Of a stretch of DNA of 12,088 nucleotides, positions 1 to 8,178 are shown one piece after another. Both the position numbers and the translations under genes were made by a program. The stretch is taken from contig JAJZIF010000067.1 of the NCBI GenBank assembly GCA_021810735.1, forward strand, positions 1-12,088. The letters run 5' to 3'. The notes under the pieces are model-generated. The model worked only from the letters and a program-made list of their open reading frames with translations. It was not told the DNA's origin and did no database searches. How positions within the stretch are numbered: position 1 is the first letter of the stretch; each line of letters starts with the position of its first letter. This stretch comes from Acidobacteriota bacterium (GTDB lineage: Bacteria > Acidobacteriota > Terriglobia > Terriglobales > Acidobacteriaceae).

Positions 1-1
1 G

Positions 2-445
2 GGCGCGGGTATGCAGGAGATTTATCAGATTACGGCGGCGCTGAAGGCATTACCGCACTGCCGGCATGTGGCGCTGATTACGGATGGGCGCTTCAGTGGG
101 GTTTCGACGGGGCCGTGCATCGGACATATTTCGCCGGAAGCGCTGGCCGGAGGGCCGGTGGGGAAGCTCCGCGAGGGAGATTTGATCGAGATTCGCATCG
201 ACCAGAGGGGTCTGAATGCATCTGTGGATTTAGTGGGTGAGGGCGGCGAGATTTTCGAGGCGGATGAGGGACGGAGCAGGCTGGCGGCGCGGGAACCGCG
301 CGAGGATCTGCGGCCGCATCCGGAATTGCCCGAGGATACACGGCTATGGGCGGCACTTGTGCAGGCGAGCGGAGGCATCTGGGGCGGCTGCGTTTATGAC
401 GTAGACGCGATCACACGGAAACTGGAGATCGGGGAGAAGGCATGA
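2..445 (+). CDS. yjhG: D-xylonate dehydratase, YjhG/YagF type (IlvD/EDD family), C-terminal part only
   Basis: This is the C-terminal 147 residues of an IlvD/EDD-family [Fe-S] dehydratase; the start lies left of the window, so the frame is open from base 2. The visible part has the family's C-terminal swivel domain, with [16 protein letters not shown] and [19 protein letters not shown]. The tail DTRLWAAL...[13 protein letters not shown] matches what I recall of the E. coli YjhG/YagF subgroup rather than IlvD or Edd. Family members dehydrate sugar acids, here most likely D-xylonate (or L-arabinonate) to 2-keto-3-deoxy-pentonate. The cluster-binding cysteines are in the missing N-terminal part and cannot be checked. 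The stop overlaps the next start by 4 bp (ATGA), which implies translational coupling with the FAH-fold gene that would take the product. Family is certain; the exact sugar acid is inferred from subgroup resemblance and neighbours. Confidence 0.88.
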   Translation, partial: GAGMQEIYQITAALKALPHCRHVALITDGRFSGVSTGPCIGHISPEALAGGPVGKLREGDLIEIRIDQRGLNASVDLVGEGGEIFEADEGRSRLAAREPREDLRPHPELPEDTRLWAALVQASGGIWGGCVYDVDAITRKLEIGEKA

Positions 446-1269
446 TTCTGTATCGAACGCTGAATGGATGGTTGGTGGAAGAATCGGGGCAAGTGGCAGG
501 CGTGGAGATCCAGTCGCTGGACGATTTACTGGTGCGGGAGGACCTGTTCGCCTATCTGGAATGGCTGCTGGGCAATGCGGCGGGTGAGGCGGTGATCGCG
601 TCTCGGGATCTGCTGGCTCCGGTGGGAACGCAGGAGGTGTGGGCGGCTGGCGTGACGTATCTACGCAGCCGGACGGCGCGGATGGAGGAGTCAAAGGACG
701 CCGGTGGCGGGGATTTTTATGACCGGGTGTATTCGGCGGAGCGACCGGAGCTGTTTTTCAAGTCGCAGCCGCAAAAGGTAGTGGGGCCCTGGGGAACGGT
801 GGGGATCCGGAGCGATGCGCAATGGTCGGTTCCGGAGCCGGAACTGGCGCTGCTGGCAGACGCGCGGGGGCGGATTGTGGGCTACACGATCGGAAACGAC
901 ATGAGCTCGCGGGACATTGAAGGGCAAAATCCGCTGTATCTGCCACAGGCCAAGGTCTACAACCGGAGTTGCGCGCTGGGGCCGGGGATTCTGATGACGC
1001 GAGAGCCGCTGCCTGAGTCGACGCGGATTACGATTGCGATTGAGCGCGACGAGGCGGTGGAATTTGCCGGCGAGACGACGTTGAAACAGATGAAACGGAG
1101 GCCGGCGGAGTTGGTGCAGTATCTCTTCCGGGACCAGAGTTTCCCGGCGGGATGTTTTCTGCTGACCGGGACGGGCGTTGTGCCGCCGGATTCCTTTACG
1201 CTGAAGCCAGGAGACGTCATCCGCATCGGGATTGATGGCATCGGAATGCTTGTGAACACGGTGGGATGA
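442..1269 (+). CDS. Fumarylacetoacetate hydrolase family protein, probable 2-keto-3-deoxy-pentonate dehydratase
   Basis: A complete 275-residue protein of the FAH fold. The metal site is visible: PEPELALL (E132, E134) and GNDMSSRD (D153), followed by K171 in the QAKVYNRSC segment. The end carries the usual LLTGTG and PGDVIRI(G) signatures (residues 241-263). FAH-family enzymes cleave or dehydrate 2-keto acids using a divalent metal. In Weimberg-type pathways a member (Caulobacter XylX, Sulfolobus KdaD) dehydrates 2-keto-3-deoxy-xylonate or -arabinonate to alpha-ketoglutarate semialdehyde. Placement between a xylonate-type dehydratase and a semialdehyde dehydrogenase is the main support for that role here. 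The ATG start at 442 lies inside the upstream stop codon region (4-bp overlap), and GGGGAGAAGG just before it can serve as ribosome binding site. Alternative activities in the family (acylpyruvate hydrolase, decarboxylase) cannot be excluded from sequence alone. Confidence 0.85.
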   Translation: MILYRTLNGWLVEESGQVAGVEIQSLDDLLVREDLFAYLEWLLGNAAGEAVIASRDLLAPVGTQEVWAAGVTYLRSRTARMEESKDAGGGDFYDRVYSAERPELFFKSQPQKVVGPWGTVGIRSDAQWSVPEPELALLADARGRIVGYTIGNDMSSRDIEGQNPLYLPQAKVYNRSCALGPGILMTREPLPESTRITIAIERDEAVEFAGETTLKQMKRRPAELVQYLFRDQSFPAGCFLLTGTGVVPPDSFTLKPGDVIRIGIDGIGMLVNTVG

Positions 1270-1322
1270 AGATGGTGCTCCGGGGACGAGGCAGTTCAAT
1301 TGTCAACCCGGCTGCGAGCGAT

Positions 1323-1335
1323 GGAGGCGAAGGGA
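1323..1335 (+). promoter_or_regulatory. Ribosome binding site of the aldehyde dehydrogenase gene
   Basis: A purine-rich stretch, GGAGGCGAAGGGA, ends 7 bases before the ATG at 1343. It decides this start over the short open frames that begin at 1266 and 1300 in other registers, whose translations are Arg/Gly-rich and look like nothing. Confidence 0.55.
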
Positions 1336-1342
1336 GTTACAG

Positions 1343-2863
1343 ATGGAGACGGCGGAGATCTGGATATGCGGGGAATGGCGCAAGGCCGAGGCGGTTGCAG
1401 CTTTTCAGGCGGAGAATCCGGCGACGGGCCAGACGCTTGCCGGCGACTTTCCGGTGAGTGGGTGGAGCGACTGCGACGCGGCTCTGGCGGCGGCTACTGA
1501 GGCGGCGTACGCTCTGGAGCAGGTTCCGGCGGAGACAATTGCGGCTTTTCTGGAGGCTTATGCGGCGGGAATCGACGGAGCCGCGGAGGCTTTGGCGAAG
1601 GTCGGGAACGAGGAGAGCGGGCTGCCGGTGACGCCGAGGCTGCGGGAGGTGGAGATTCCGCGTACGACGGATCAGCTGCGGCAGGCCGCTGCCGCGGTGC
1701 GGGATGGCGGCTGGCGGCGGGTGACGGTGGATGCAGCGCGGAATCTGCGGTCTTGTCTGGGACCGGTGGGCCCGGTGGTCGTGTTTGGGCCAAATAACTT
1801 TCCTTTTGCGTACAACGCTGTGAGTGGGGGCGATTTTGCGTCGGCGATTGCGGCGGGGAATCCGGTGATCGCGAAGGCGCATCCGCTCCAGCCGCACACG
1901 ACGCGGATGCTGGCGGAGATTGCGGAAAAGGCTGTTGCACAGACGGGCATGCCGAAGGCTGCGGTGCAGATGATCTACCATCTCGAATCGGAGACGGGGT
2001 TGCGACTGGTGAGCGATCGGCGCGTGGGTGCGGTGGGATTCACGGGCAGCAAAGCCGGAGGCTTGGCGCTAAAGCGAGCAGCGGATGGGGCAGGCAAGCC
2101 GGTGTACCTCGAGATGTCGAGCCTGAACCCGGTGGTTTTTTTGCCGGAGGGGCTGAAGGAGAATCCCCAGAAGTGGGCGGCGGAATTGACGGGAAGCTGC
2201 ACGGCGGGATCGGGGCAGTTCTGTACCCGGCCGAATGTGGTGTTTCTGATTGCCGGCAATGCGGTAGAGGCGTTTCTTCGGGATCTGAAAGCTGGATTCG
2301 ACAAGATCGAGCCGCACGCGCTGCTGGCGAAAGCGGTACGGGAGCGGCTGGATGAATCAATCCAGGCGATCTGTAAAGCCGGAGCGGAAGTAGTGACCGG
2401 AGCCAGGAATCTGCCGGGAAGCGGATATCGCTATGCGAATACGCTGCTGCGCGTAGATGGGAATACCTTCCTGACAAAGCCGGGAGAGTTCCTGCGGGAA
2501 GCGTTTGGGAATGAAGTGCTGGCGGTGGTGGTGGCGAACGAAGACGAGCTGCTGCGAGCGCTGGAGCATGTGGAAGGCAATCTGGCAGGCAGCGTGTACT
2601 CGTCGGCTTCAGGCGACGACGATGTGCTTTATGCGCAGGTGGCTCCGCTGCTGCGGCGTCGAGTGGGGCGGATGCTGAATGACAAAATGCCGACAGGAGT
2701 GGCGGTGAGTCCGGCGATGAATCACGGAGGACCGTATCCTTCGACTGGGCATCCAGGGTTCACGGCGGTGGGGATGCCAGCGGCGATTACGCGATTCGCC
2801 AGCCTCCAGTGTTACGACAATGTGCGAGAAGAGCGCCTGCCGGCATTCCTGAGGGGCGCCTGA
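1343..2863 (+). CDS. Aldehyde dehydrogenase, alpha-ketoglutarate semialdehyde dehydrogenase type
   Basis: A complete 506-residue NAD(P)-dependent aldehyde dehydrogenase. Visible sites are the oxyanion-hole Asn in FGPNNFPFAYN (residues 148-158), K178 in the cofactor-binding IAKAHP segment, the glycine motif GFTGSKAGG (232-240), general base E257 in LEMSSLNP, catalytic nucleophile C294 in GQFCTRP, and EAFGNE (386-391). The GQFCTRP and EMSSLNP wording resembles the group that oxidises 2,5-dioxopentanoate (alpha-ketoglutarate semialdehyde) to 2-oxoglutarate, the last step of the Weimberg route. The start is set by the GGAGGCGAAGGG stretch 8-19 bases upstream. It follows the FAH-fold gene after 73 bp and is presumably cotranscribed with it. 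An ALDH of this group could also serve glucarate/galactarate or hydroxyproline breakdown, but a xylonate-type dehydratase next door favours pentose oxidation. Confidence 0.9.
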   Translation: METAEIWICGEWRKAEAVAAFQAENPATGQTLAGDFPVSGWSDCDAALAAATEAAYALEQVPAETIAAFLEAYAAGIDGAAEALAKVGNEESGLPVTPRLREVEIPRTTDQLRQAAAAVRDGGWRRVTVDAARNLRSCLGPVGPVVVFGPNNFPFAYNAVSGGDFASAIAAGNPVIAKAHPLQPHTTRMLAEIAEKAVAQTGMPKAAVQMIYHLESETGLRLVSDRRVGAVGFTGSKAGGLALKRAADGAGKPVYLEMSSLNPVVFLPEGLKENPQKWAAELTGSCTAGSGQFCTRPNVVFLIAGNAVEAFLRDLKAGFDKIEPHALLAKAVRERLDESIQAICKAGAEVVTGARNLPGSGYRYANTLLRVDGNTFLTKPGEFLREAFGNEVLAVVVANEDELLRALEHVEGNLAGSVYSSASGDDDVLYAQVAPLLRRRVGRMLNDKMPTGVAVSPAMNHGGPYPSTGHPGFTAVGMPAAITRFASLQCYDNVREERLPAFLRGA

Positions 2864-3000
2864 GAGAAAAGTTCTGCGCGATGCAGGGTGGCGTAGTCTG
2901 GAAGGCGCGCGCGTAGTGCGGGAGCAACGGCGGAATGGTTGCCTGTGCGGAAAGCGGAGATTCGCAGATGTAAGTCCCGTGTTGTACGGAATCTGTTCGT

Positions 3001-3025
3001 CGGCAAAACTGCCGGCAAAAGCTGC
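3001..3025 (+). repeat. Tandem CGGCAAAA repeat with embedded hairpin upstream of the GH13 gene
   Basis: Two adjoining copies, CGGCAAAACTGC and CGGCAAAAGCTGC, lie 17-41 bases before the chosen start of the large GH13 gene. The first copy plus the beginning of the second forms a perfect 5-bp hairpin (CGGCA/TGCCG, 4-base loop, 3001-3014). The position fits an operator or a 5' leader structure, but no known regulator motif is recognised and chance is possible. Confidence 0.35.
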
Positions 3026-3041
3026 GTCCAAAGAAAAAGCG

Positions 3042-6000
3042 ATGATGGAATTTCATATAGCGAGAGAGGCACGCGATCGTTATCAGGTCAGCGATACGCT
3101 GTTTAATTACGTAGGAAACGTAATCTTCGGTGATCTGTCGGCGTGCCGGCAACTGGCGTACCGGATGAGCGAGGTCAGGGGCAAGGAGAACCCGGTCCAT
3201 CCGGGAGCGCTGTTCGCCATGGGACTGATCGACGAAGTAAGCCACGCCGTGGTGGCGCAGTACCGGAAGAGCCGCGATCCGCAGATGAGCGCGGGGGCTC
3301 TGGAGTGGTTTACCGGGCGTGTGGGCGAGGAAAATGTCGAACGTCTGCTGCGCGGCTTTGCGGAGGAGTTTCCGAATGTTGCGCTCTACCGCGGCGAGAC
3401 AACGCTGGATGAGTGGCTGAATGGGACGGCGGATGGACTGACGCATCGCGAAGCCGTGCTGGAAGAGATCATGCTGTTGTGGCTGGCGAATGTGAATCCG
3501 GCGTTCCAGCCGTTTCGAGAACTGTACGACGACAGCAATCTGGCGGAGAGCACGAGTTATCGTCAGATAACCGCTGAACTGCGCGACTATTTTGCCACGC
3601 GACCGGAGACCGAAATGGGGCGCGGCAATCTGCTGGATCTGTTGCGTGCGCCGACGGAGGCATCGCCCGATTCGCTAAGCGGACAGCTCGCGTGGATTCG
3701 GCAGAACTGGTCGCAGTATCTGGGCGAACATCTGCACAAGGTGCTGCTGGCGACCGATGTGCTGAAGGAAGAAGAGATCGCCATCTGGATGAGGTTCCAT
3801 CCGCCGTCGGCACATCGGCATCATCGGCCCTTCGAGTTCGGGCGGGAATATGAGGCGCCAGCGTTCTCGCACCATGCGGGCGATGTGGAGTATGAGCGAT
3901 TCAGCCCTGATCAGGACTGGATGCCGAATGTTGTGATGATCGCCAAGAGCACGTATGTGTGGCTGGCGCAGTTGTCGCGGCAGTACGGGAGGGCGATCGA
4001 GCGGCTGGATCAGATTCCGGACGAGGAACTGGAACTGCTGACTCGGCGAGGGATGAATGCGCTGTGGCTGATCGGGGTGTGGGAGCGGAGCCAGGCTTCG
4101 CAGACGATCAAACGGCTGCGCGGGCAGGATGATGCGGTGGCCTCGGCGTATTCGCTGGACAGCTACCGGATCGCAGACGACCTGGGCGGAGATTATGCGT
4201 ACGACAATCTGCGGGATCGTGCCGCGCGATATGGTATTCGGCTGGCGAGCGACATGGTGCCAAACCACATGGGTATCGATTCGCCGTGGTTGGTAGAGCA
4301 TCCGGAGTGGTTTCTGTCGCGTCAGGATATGCCGTATCCCGGATATCGGTTTGACGGGCCCAATCTGTCGCATGACGGGCGGGTGGAGATCAAAATTGAA
4401 GATCACTATTACGACCAGAGCGATGCGGCTGTGGTCTTTCGCCGGCGGGATAACGCGACGGGACAGATGGACTACGTCTATCACGGTAACGACGGCACCA
4501 GTTTTCCATGGAACGATACGGCGCAGCTGAATTATCTGCGGGCTGATGTGCGGGAGCAGGTGATCCAGACGATTCTGCATGTGGCGCGGCTGTTCCCGAT
4601 CATCCGATTCGATGCGGCGATGACCCTGGCGCGGCGGCATGTGCAGCGGTTGTGGTTTCCGTTACCGGGGAGCGGCGGTTCCATTCCGTCACGGGCGGAA
4701 TGCGCGATGACGCAGGCGCAGTTCGATGCAGCTCTGCCGCACGAGTTCTGGCGCGAGGTGGTGGACCGGGTGGCGGCGGAGGTTCCGGGCACGCTGCTGC
4801 TGGCCGAAGCCTTCTGGATGCTGGAGGGATACTTTGTGCGGACGCTGGGCATGCATCGCGTGTACAACAGCGCGTTCATGAACATGGTGCGGGATGAGGA
4901 GAACGCGAAATATCGCGGCGTTCTGAAGGACACGATCGAGTTCGACCCGGACATTCTGAAGCGGTATGTGAACTTCATGAGCAATCCGGACGAGCGGACG
5001 GCGATCGATCAGTTCGGGACGGGCGACAAGTATTTTGGTGTTTGCACCATGATGGCGACGCTACCGGGGCTGCCGATGTTCGGGCACGGGCAGATCGAGG
5101 CTTTCACTGAGAAATATGGGATGGAGTACAAGCGCCCGCGGTATGAAGAGACGGCAAATCCGCATCTGGTGGAACGGCATCAGCGGGAGATCGCACCGCT
5201 TCTGAGAAATCGGCATGTGTTCGCTGAGAGCGCCAATTTTGCACTGTTCGATTTCTGGCGCGAAGACGGGACTGTCGACGAGAACGTCTTCGCGTGGTCG
5301 AACCGAGCGGGTAATCAGAGCGCGCTGGTGGTCTACCACAACAAGTACGCGGGGACGGCAGGGACATTGCACGAGTCAGCGGCCAGGTCGGACAAGAAGA
5401 CGGGTGTGCTTTCGCGCGTGAAGCTGCACGAGGCGCTGGACCTGTCACGTGATGAAGAGACGATTCTGGCGTATCAGGACAGCGCGAACGGGCTGCACTA
5501 TTTGCGGCGCGCGCGCGACCTTCGCGAGCAGGGGCTGTTTCTGCGGCTGGATGCGTATCAATATCACGTTTTCCAGAACTGGCGGGAGCTGCACGCGAGC
5601 GAGGATTATCCGTGGGACGTGCTATGCACGGACCTGAATGGAAGCGGCGTGTGGAGCCTGGAAGATGCGCTGGCCAGGCTGAAGTTGCGGCCGGTTCACG
5701 CGGCGCTACGTCAGGCGCTCGAGGCGAATCGGGTGCGGCGCTACTCGGACCTGGCGGAGATGGAGGACGAGTGCGCAGGCGTGGCTTCTCGAACGGTTCG
5801 GACGCCAGCGGCGATGAAGAAGACGCTGGATGAGATGGTGAAGGATGCTGAGCCGTTTCTGCGGGAAGCGTTCGCGACTCTCGTGGGCGAAGGCGATGCC
5901 TGTGAGACGGACGCGACTGAAGTATCGAGAGCATGTGTCGACGAGCCTGGAATGGAACTCGTATGTGGTGGGCCCGCGGTTTCCAGGCCTGAGCCCGACC

Positions 6001-6689
6001 GATTTGCAGATGCGCTGGATAGTTACCGAGCCTTGTTGTCTGCTGCGGCGCAGGTTCCGCAACTGGAGCAGAGCGGCGCACATGGGTGGCCGCCGGATGC
6101 TCGTGTGGTGCTGCCAAGCTACAGCCCCACGGCAGGCGCGGCCATCGTTTGGGCGCCGGTTGCCGCCTGGTGTCTAATGAGGGTTTGGATGGATCTGCTG
6201 CCGGAGGAACAGGACCGGGGAGAGGCTTTTGACCGGCTGTATTTGCGATCGGCGCTGGCGGAGATCTTTGAGCCGCTGGGACTGGAGGCTGACGCAGCAT
6301 ATCGCGCGGCGGCCCGCGTGCGGGTGTTGCTGGCCAGCCATGCAACGGTGGGCGCTTCGGAGCTGGACTGGGATGATCCGGACGTGGCGTGGCTTACCGG
6401 GCTGCATGATGCGGATGGCCACCGCTACTTCAACAAGGAAGCACACGAGCAACTGCTGTGGTGGCTGTGGCTGCCGAAGATGGTGCAACTTATCGTGGAA
6501 GAATCGGCGGCTGGGCCAGCGGATGTGGGCAATGTTGTAAACGACATGGAGGCGTGTGTGGAAAAGACGGCCTTGTCGGCTCGCGACGCCGGATACAAGC
6601 TGGACGTGATGCTGGCAAGGTCGACACATGAGAAGGCGCGATTGACAACTAGCGATCGCGCGAAGGAGAGATTTCGGGGCCGAAGCTGA
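3042..6689 (+). CDS. Very large GH13 (alpha-amylase superfamily) protein with long uncharacterised N- and C-terminal regions
   Basis: About 1215 residues, roughly twice the usual alpha-amylase. Residues 1-290 and about 790-1215 look mainly helical and match no domain I recognise. The barrel lies around 330-700. Region I is DMVPNHMG (D404, N408, H409). Region II is IIRFDAA with R522 and candidate nucleophile D524. Region III is LLLAEAF with candidate acid E589. Region IV is FMSNPDER with D650, where the usual His before Asp is Pro. PWLVEHPEWF (415-424) recalls GlgE-type maltosyltransferases. There is no signal peptide or membrane segment, so it is probably cytoplasmic. A role in alpha-glucan or trehalose metabolism is only inferred from the fold. 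The ATG at 3042 (or 3045, next codon) is preferred because the conserved-looking sequence begins there. A GTG at 2916 in the same frame would add 42 Arg/Lys/Cys-rich residues and has no ribosome binding site. The only ribosome binding site near 3042 is weak (AAGAAAAAG). The gap from the aldehyde dehydrogenase gene is 178 bp. Confidence 0.85.
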   Translation: MMEFHIAREARDRYQVSDTLFNYVGNVIFGDLSACRQLAYRMSEVRGKENPVHPGALFAMGLIDEVSHAVVAQYRKSRDPQMSAGALEWFTGRVGEENVERLLRGFAEEFPNVALYRGETTLDEWLNGTADGLTHREAVLEEIMLLWLANVNPAFQPFRELYDDSNLAESTSYRQITAELRDYFATRPETEMGRGNLLDLLRAPTEASPDSLSGQLAWIRQNWSQYLGEHLHKVLLATDVLKEEEIAIWMRFHPPSAHRHHRPFEFGREYEAPAFSHHAGDVEYERFSPDQDWMPNVVMIAKSTYVWLAQLSRQYGRAIERLDQIPDEELELLTRRGMNALWLIGVWERSQASQTIKRLRGQDDAVASAYSLDSYRIADDLGGDYAYDNLRDRAARYGIRLASDMVPNHMGIDSPWLVEHPEWFLSRQDMPYPGYRFDGPNLSHDGRVEIKIEDHYYDQSDAAVVFRRRDNATGQMDYVYHGNDGTSFPWNDTAQLNYLRADVREQVIQTILHVARLFPIIRFDAAMTLARRHVQRLWFPLPGSGGSIPSRAECAMTQAQFDAALPHEFWREVVDRVAAEVPGTLLLAEAFWMLEGYFVRTLGMHRVYNSAFMNMVRDEENAKYRGVLKDTIEFDPDILKRYVNFMSNPDERTAIDQFGTGDKYFGVCTMMATLPGLPMFGHGQIEAFTEKYGMEYKRPRYEETANPHLVERHQREIAPLLRNRHVFAESANFALFDFWREDGTVDENVFAWSNRAGNQSALVVYHNKYAGTAGTLHESAARSDKKTGVLSRVKLHEALDLSRDEETILAYQDSANGLHYLRRARDLREQGLFLRLDAYQYHVFQNWRELHASEDYPWDVLCTDLNGSGVWSLEDALARLKLRPVHAALRQALEANRVRRYSDLAEMEDECAGVASRTVRTPAAMKKTLDEMVKDAEPFLREAFATLVGEGDACETDATEVSRACVDEPGMELVCGGPAVSRPEPDRFADALDSYRALLSAAAQVPQLEQSGAHGWPPDARVVLPSYSPTAGAAIVWAPVAAWCLMRVWMDLLPEEQDRGEAFDRLYLRSALAEIFEPLGLEADAAYRAAARVRVLLASHATVGASELDWDDPDVAWLTGLHDADGHRYFNKEAHEQLLWWLWLPKMVQLIVEESAAGPADVGNVVNDMEACVEKTALSARDAGYKLDVMLARSTHEKARLTTSDRAKERFRGRS

Positions 6690-6713
6690 AGAGCCATGAA
6701 GGAAAGACGGATT

Positions 6714-6725
6714 TTTCCGCGGAAA
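6714..6725. repeat. Perfect 12-bp palindrome TTTCCGCGGAAA
   Basis: A self-complementary dodecamer 25 bases after the GH13 stop. It has no loop and no following T-run, so it is not a typical intrinsic terminator. A protein-binding dyad or chance are both possible. Confidence 0.3.
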
Positions 6726-6837
6726 TTTGCACAAACCACCAGTCAGTGGCTAATGTACAAAGAACAGGCTGAGTTGGCCTAGATTTTCTCTCGTGCCTGA
6801 ATCGCATTGAACGAATTGCCAAAATGAGCAGGAAACA

Positions 6838-6853
6838 GCGGGGCCTGCCCCGC
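6838..6853. repeat. GC-rich hairpin GCGGGGCCTGCCCCGC
   Basis: Perfect inverted repeat of GCGGGG and CCCCGC around a 4-base core (CCTG). No T-run follows on either strand, so it does not look like a classical terminator. Short GC-rich dyads of this kind often belong to interspersed extragenic repeats, but only one copy is seen in this window. Confidence 0.4.
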
Positions 6854-7281
6854 GGAAGCATCGTCGAAAGCGGAATAGCCGGAGGCATTGTGCTGAGCGG
6901 CGTTCGAGCTTCGAGTCAGAAGGCAATGATCCGGAGGGTCTTCCACGTGAAGGCGGCGGTAGGATCCCGGCGGTCTGGCTTGCCCGTACTGGTCGGGGAC
7001 ATCGGAACAGGTCAAAACCTTTGGTGTGCCGAGGCAACTCATTTCAAATGTCGTGATTTCCCATGTTGTACCTCCGCGAAAGAGGTTCAGCCCGCCGGAC
7101 GATGTTGAAGCCGCCTTTGGCCGCGGCACGGGGTTAAGGATGGATTGGAGGCTGCCTCGGCCTCTGGCCGCTCAAGGCCACCCCCAAACAAATCTGAGGA
7201 GGATCTCGGCAAGCGCAAGACCGTGGGTTGCTGGAATCCTGATCTTTTCCTTTCTTTATCTATGAATGTGGATGGTTAAGG

Positions 7282-8178
7282 ATGAGCGGATATCTCGCCA
7301 GTCTTGAAGCAGAATCGATTGAAATTATTCGCGAAGCGGTCGCGCTGGCGGAGAAGCCGGTGATGATGTACTCAATTGGCAAAGACTCTTCCGTAATGCT
7401 GCATCTTGCGCGTAAGGCATTCTGGCCGGCAGCGCCGCCGTTTCCCTTACTGCATGTTGACACAACCTGGAAATTCCGGGAAATGATCGCGTTTCGCAAC
7501 CGGATGGCGCAGGAGAGCGGAATGAAGCTGTTGGTGCATACGAATCACCAGCGCAAAGCTGAAGGCGTGAATCCGTTTACGTACGATTCCGACACGTACA
7601 CGGGCTTGATGAAGACCGAGGCGCTGAAGCAGGCTCTTGATGCCGGTAAGTTCGATGTGATTATCGGAGGCGCGCGGCGCGATGAGGAAAAATCGCGCGC
7701 GAAGGAGAGGATATTCTCGTTTCGCTCACCAGGGCATCGCTGGGACCCGAAGCTGCAGCGGCCCGAGCTCTGGAATATCTACAACGCCCGGATCCATCCG
7801 GGTGAGTCGATCCGCGTATTTCCGCTTTCCAACTGGACTGAGGCCGATATCTGGCAGTACATCGCCGATGAGAATATCGAGATCGTGAAGCTGTACTTCG
7901 CGGCGCCGCGCCCCGTGGTAAAGCGATCCGGGCAATGGATTATGGTGGACGACGATCGTTTCCCGCTGAATCCGGGCGAGGTTCCTGAAATGCGCACGGT
8001 GCGCTTCCGGACACTGGGGTGCTATCCGCTGACAGCGGCGATCGAGAGTAAGGCAACAACGATTGCGGAGATTGTCGAGGAAACGCAGACGGCCCGTACG
8101 TCGGAACGGCAGGGGCGATTGATCGACCACGATCAGTCGGCTTCCATGGAAAAGAAGAAGCAGGAGGGCTACTTCTGA
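7282..8178 (+). CDS. cysD: Sulfate adenylyltransferase subunit 2 (CysD)
   Basis: A complete 298-residue catalytic subunit of ATP sulfurylase, which makes adenosine 5'-phosphosulfate (APS) and pyrophosphate from ATP and sulfate in the cytoplasm. The ATP pyrophosphatase P-loop is [10 protein letters not shown] (31-40). Family signatures follow: [13 protein letters not shown] (56-68), [15 protein letters not shown] (129-143), [14 protein letters not shown] (180-193) and RTLGCYPLT (243-251). The end KKKQEGYF is typical, and length is normal for CysD. The start at 7282 is preceded by TTAAGG. A five-codon frame at 7262-7279 ends just before it and has no cysteine, so it does not look like an attenuation leader. 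It is the first gene of a cysD-cysNC-cysQ operon, with a 1-bp overlap (TGATG) to the next gene. CysD acts as a heterodimer with CysN, whose GTPase drives the reaction. Confidence 0.97.
   Translation: MSGYLASLEAESIEIIREAVALAEKPVMMYSIGKDSSVMLHLARKAFWPAAPPFPLLHVDTTWKFREMIAFRNRMAQESGMKLLVHTNHQRKAEGVNPFTYDSDTYTGLMKTEALKQALDAGKFDVIIGGARRDEEKSRAKERIFSFRSPGHRWDPKLQRPELWNIYNARIHPGESIRVFPLSNWTEADIWQYIADENIEIVKLYFAAPRPVVKRSGQWIMVDDDRFPLNPGEVPEMRTVRFRTLGCYPLTAAIESKATTIAEIVEETQTARTSERQGRLIDHDQSASMEKKKQEGYF

Larger units (their letters stand above)
6690..7281. other. Gene-free stretch between the GH13 gene and cysD
   Basis: This 592-bp stretch holds no convincing gene. Short open frames exist on both strands (for example 6824-7108 on +, 6779-7129 on -), but their translations lack domains, have Cys/Arg/Pro-rich noise composition and overlap one another in several registers. 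Visible structure is a 12-bp palindrome at 6714-6725 and a GC-rich hairpin at 6838-6853. On the minus strand GGAGG (7071-7075) stands 6 bases from an ATG that opens a six-codon frame (7044-7064). The cysD promoter should lie towards the right end, but no clear -35/-10 pair with normal spacing was found. It could be a degraded gene or an interspersed repeat. Confidence 0.5.

Noticed and set aside
1337..1981. 214-residue minus-strand frame under the aldehyde dehydrogenase gene
   Set aside because: It is Arg/His-rich, a composition typical of the antisense of a GC-rich gene, and the + strand encodes an intact dehydrogenase.
2916..3041. 42-residue N-terminal extension of the GH13 protein from a GTG at 2916
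   Set aside because: No Shine-Dalgarno precedes it, the extension is rich in Arg, Lys and Cys unlike the rest of the protein, and the plausible protein sequence begins at 3042.
6824..7108. 94-residue open frame on the + strand
   Set aside because: No domain, noise-like composition, no good ribosome binding site, and it overlaps minus-strand frames of equal length.
7228..7262. TTGCTG and TATCTA as a cysD promoter
   Set aside because: The spacing is well over 20 bp and neither box is close to consensus.
7262..7279. Five-codon frame MNVDG directly before cysD as a possible cysteine leader peptide
   Set aside because: It contains no cysteine codons, and no attenuator-like alternative hairpins are visible around it.
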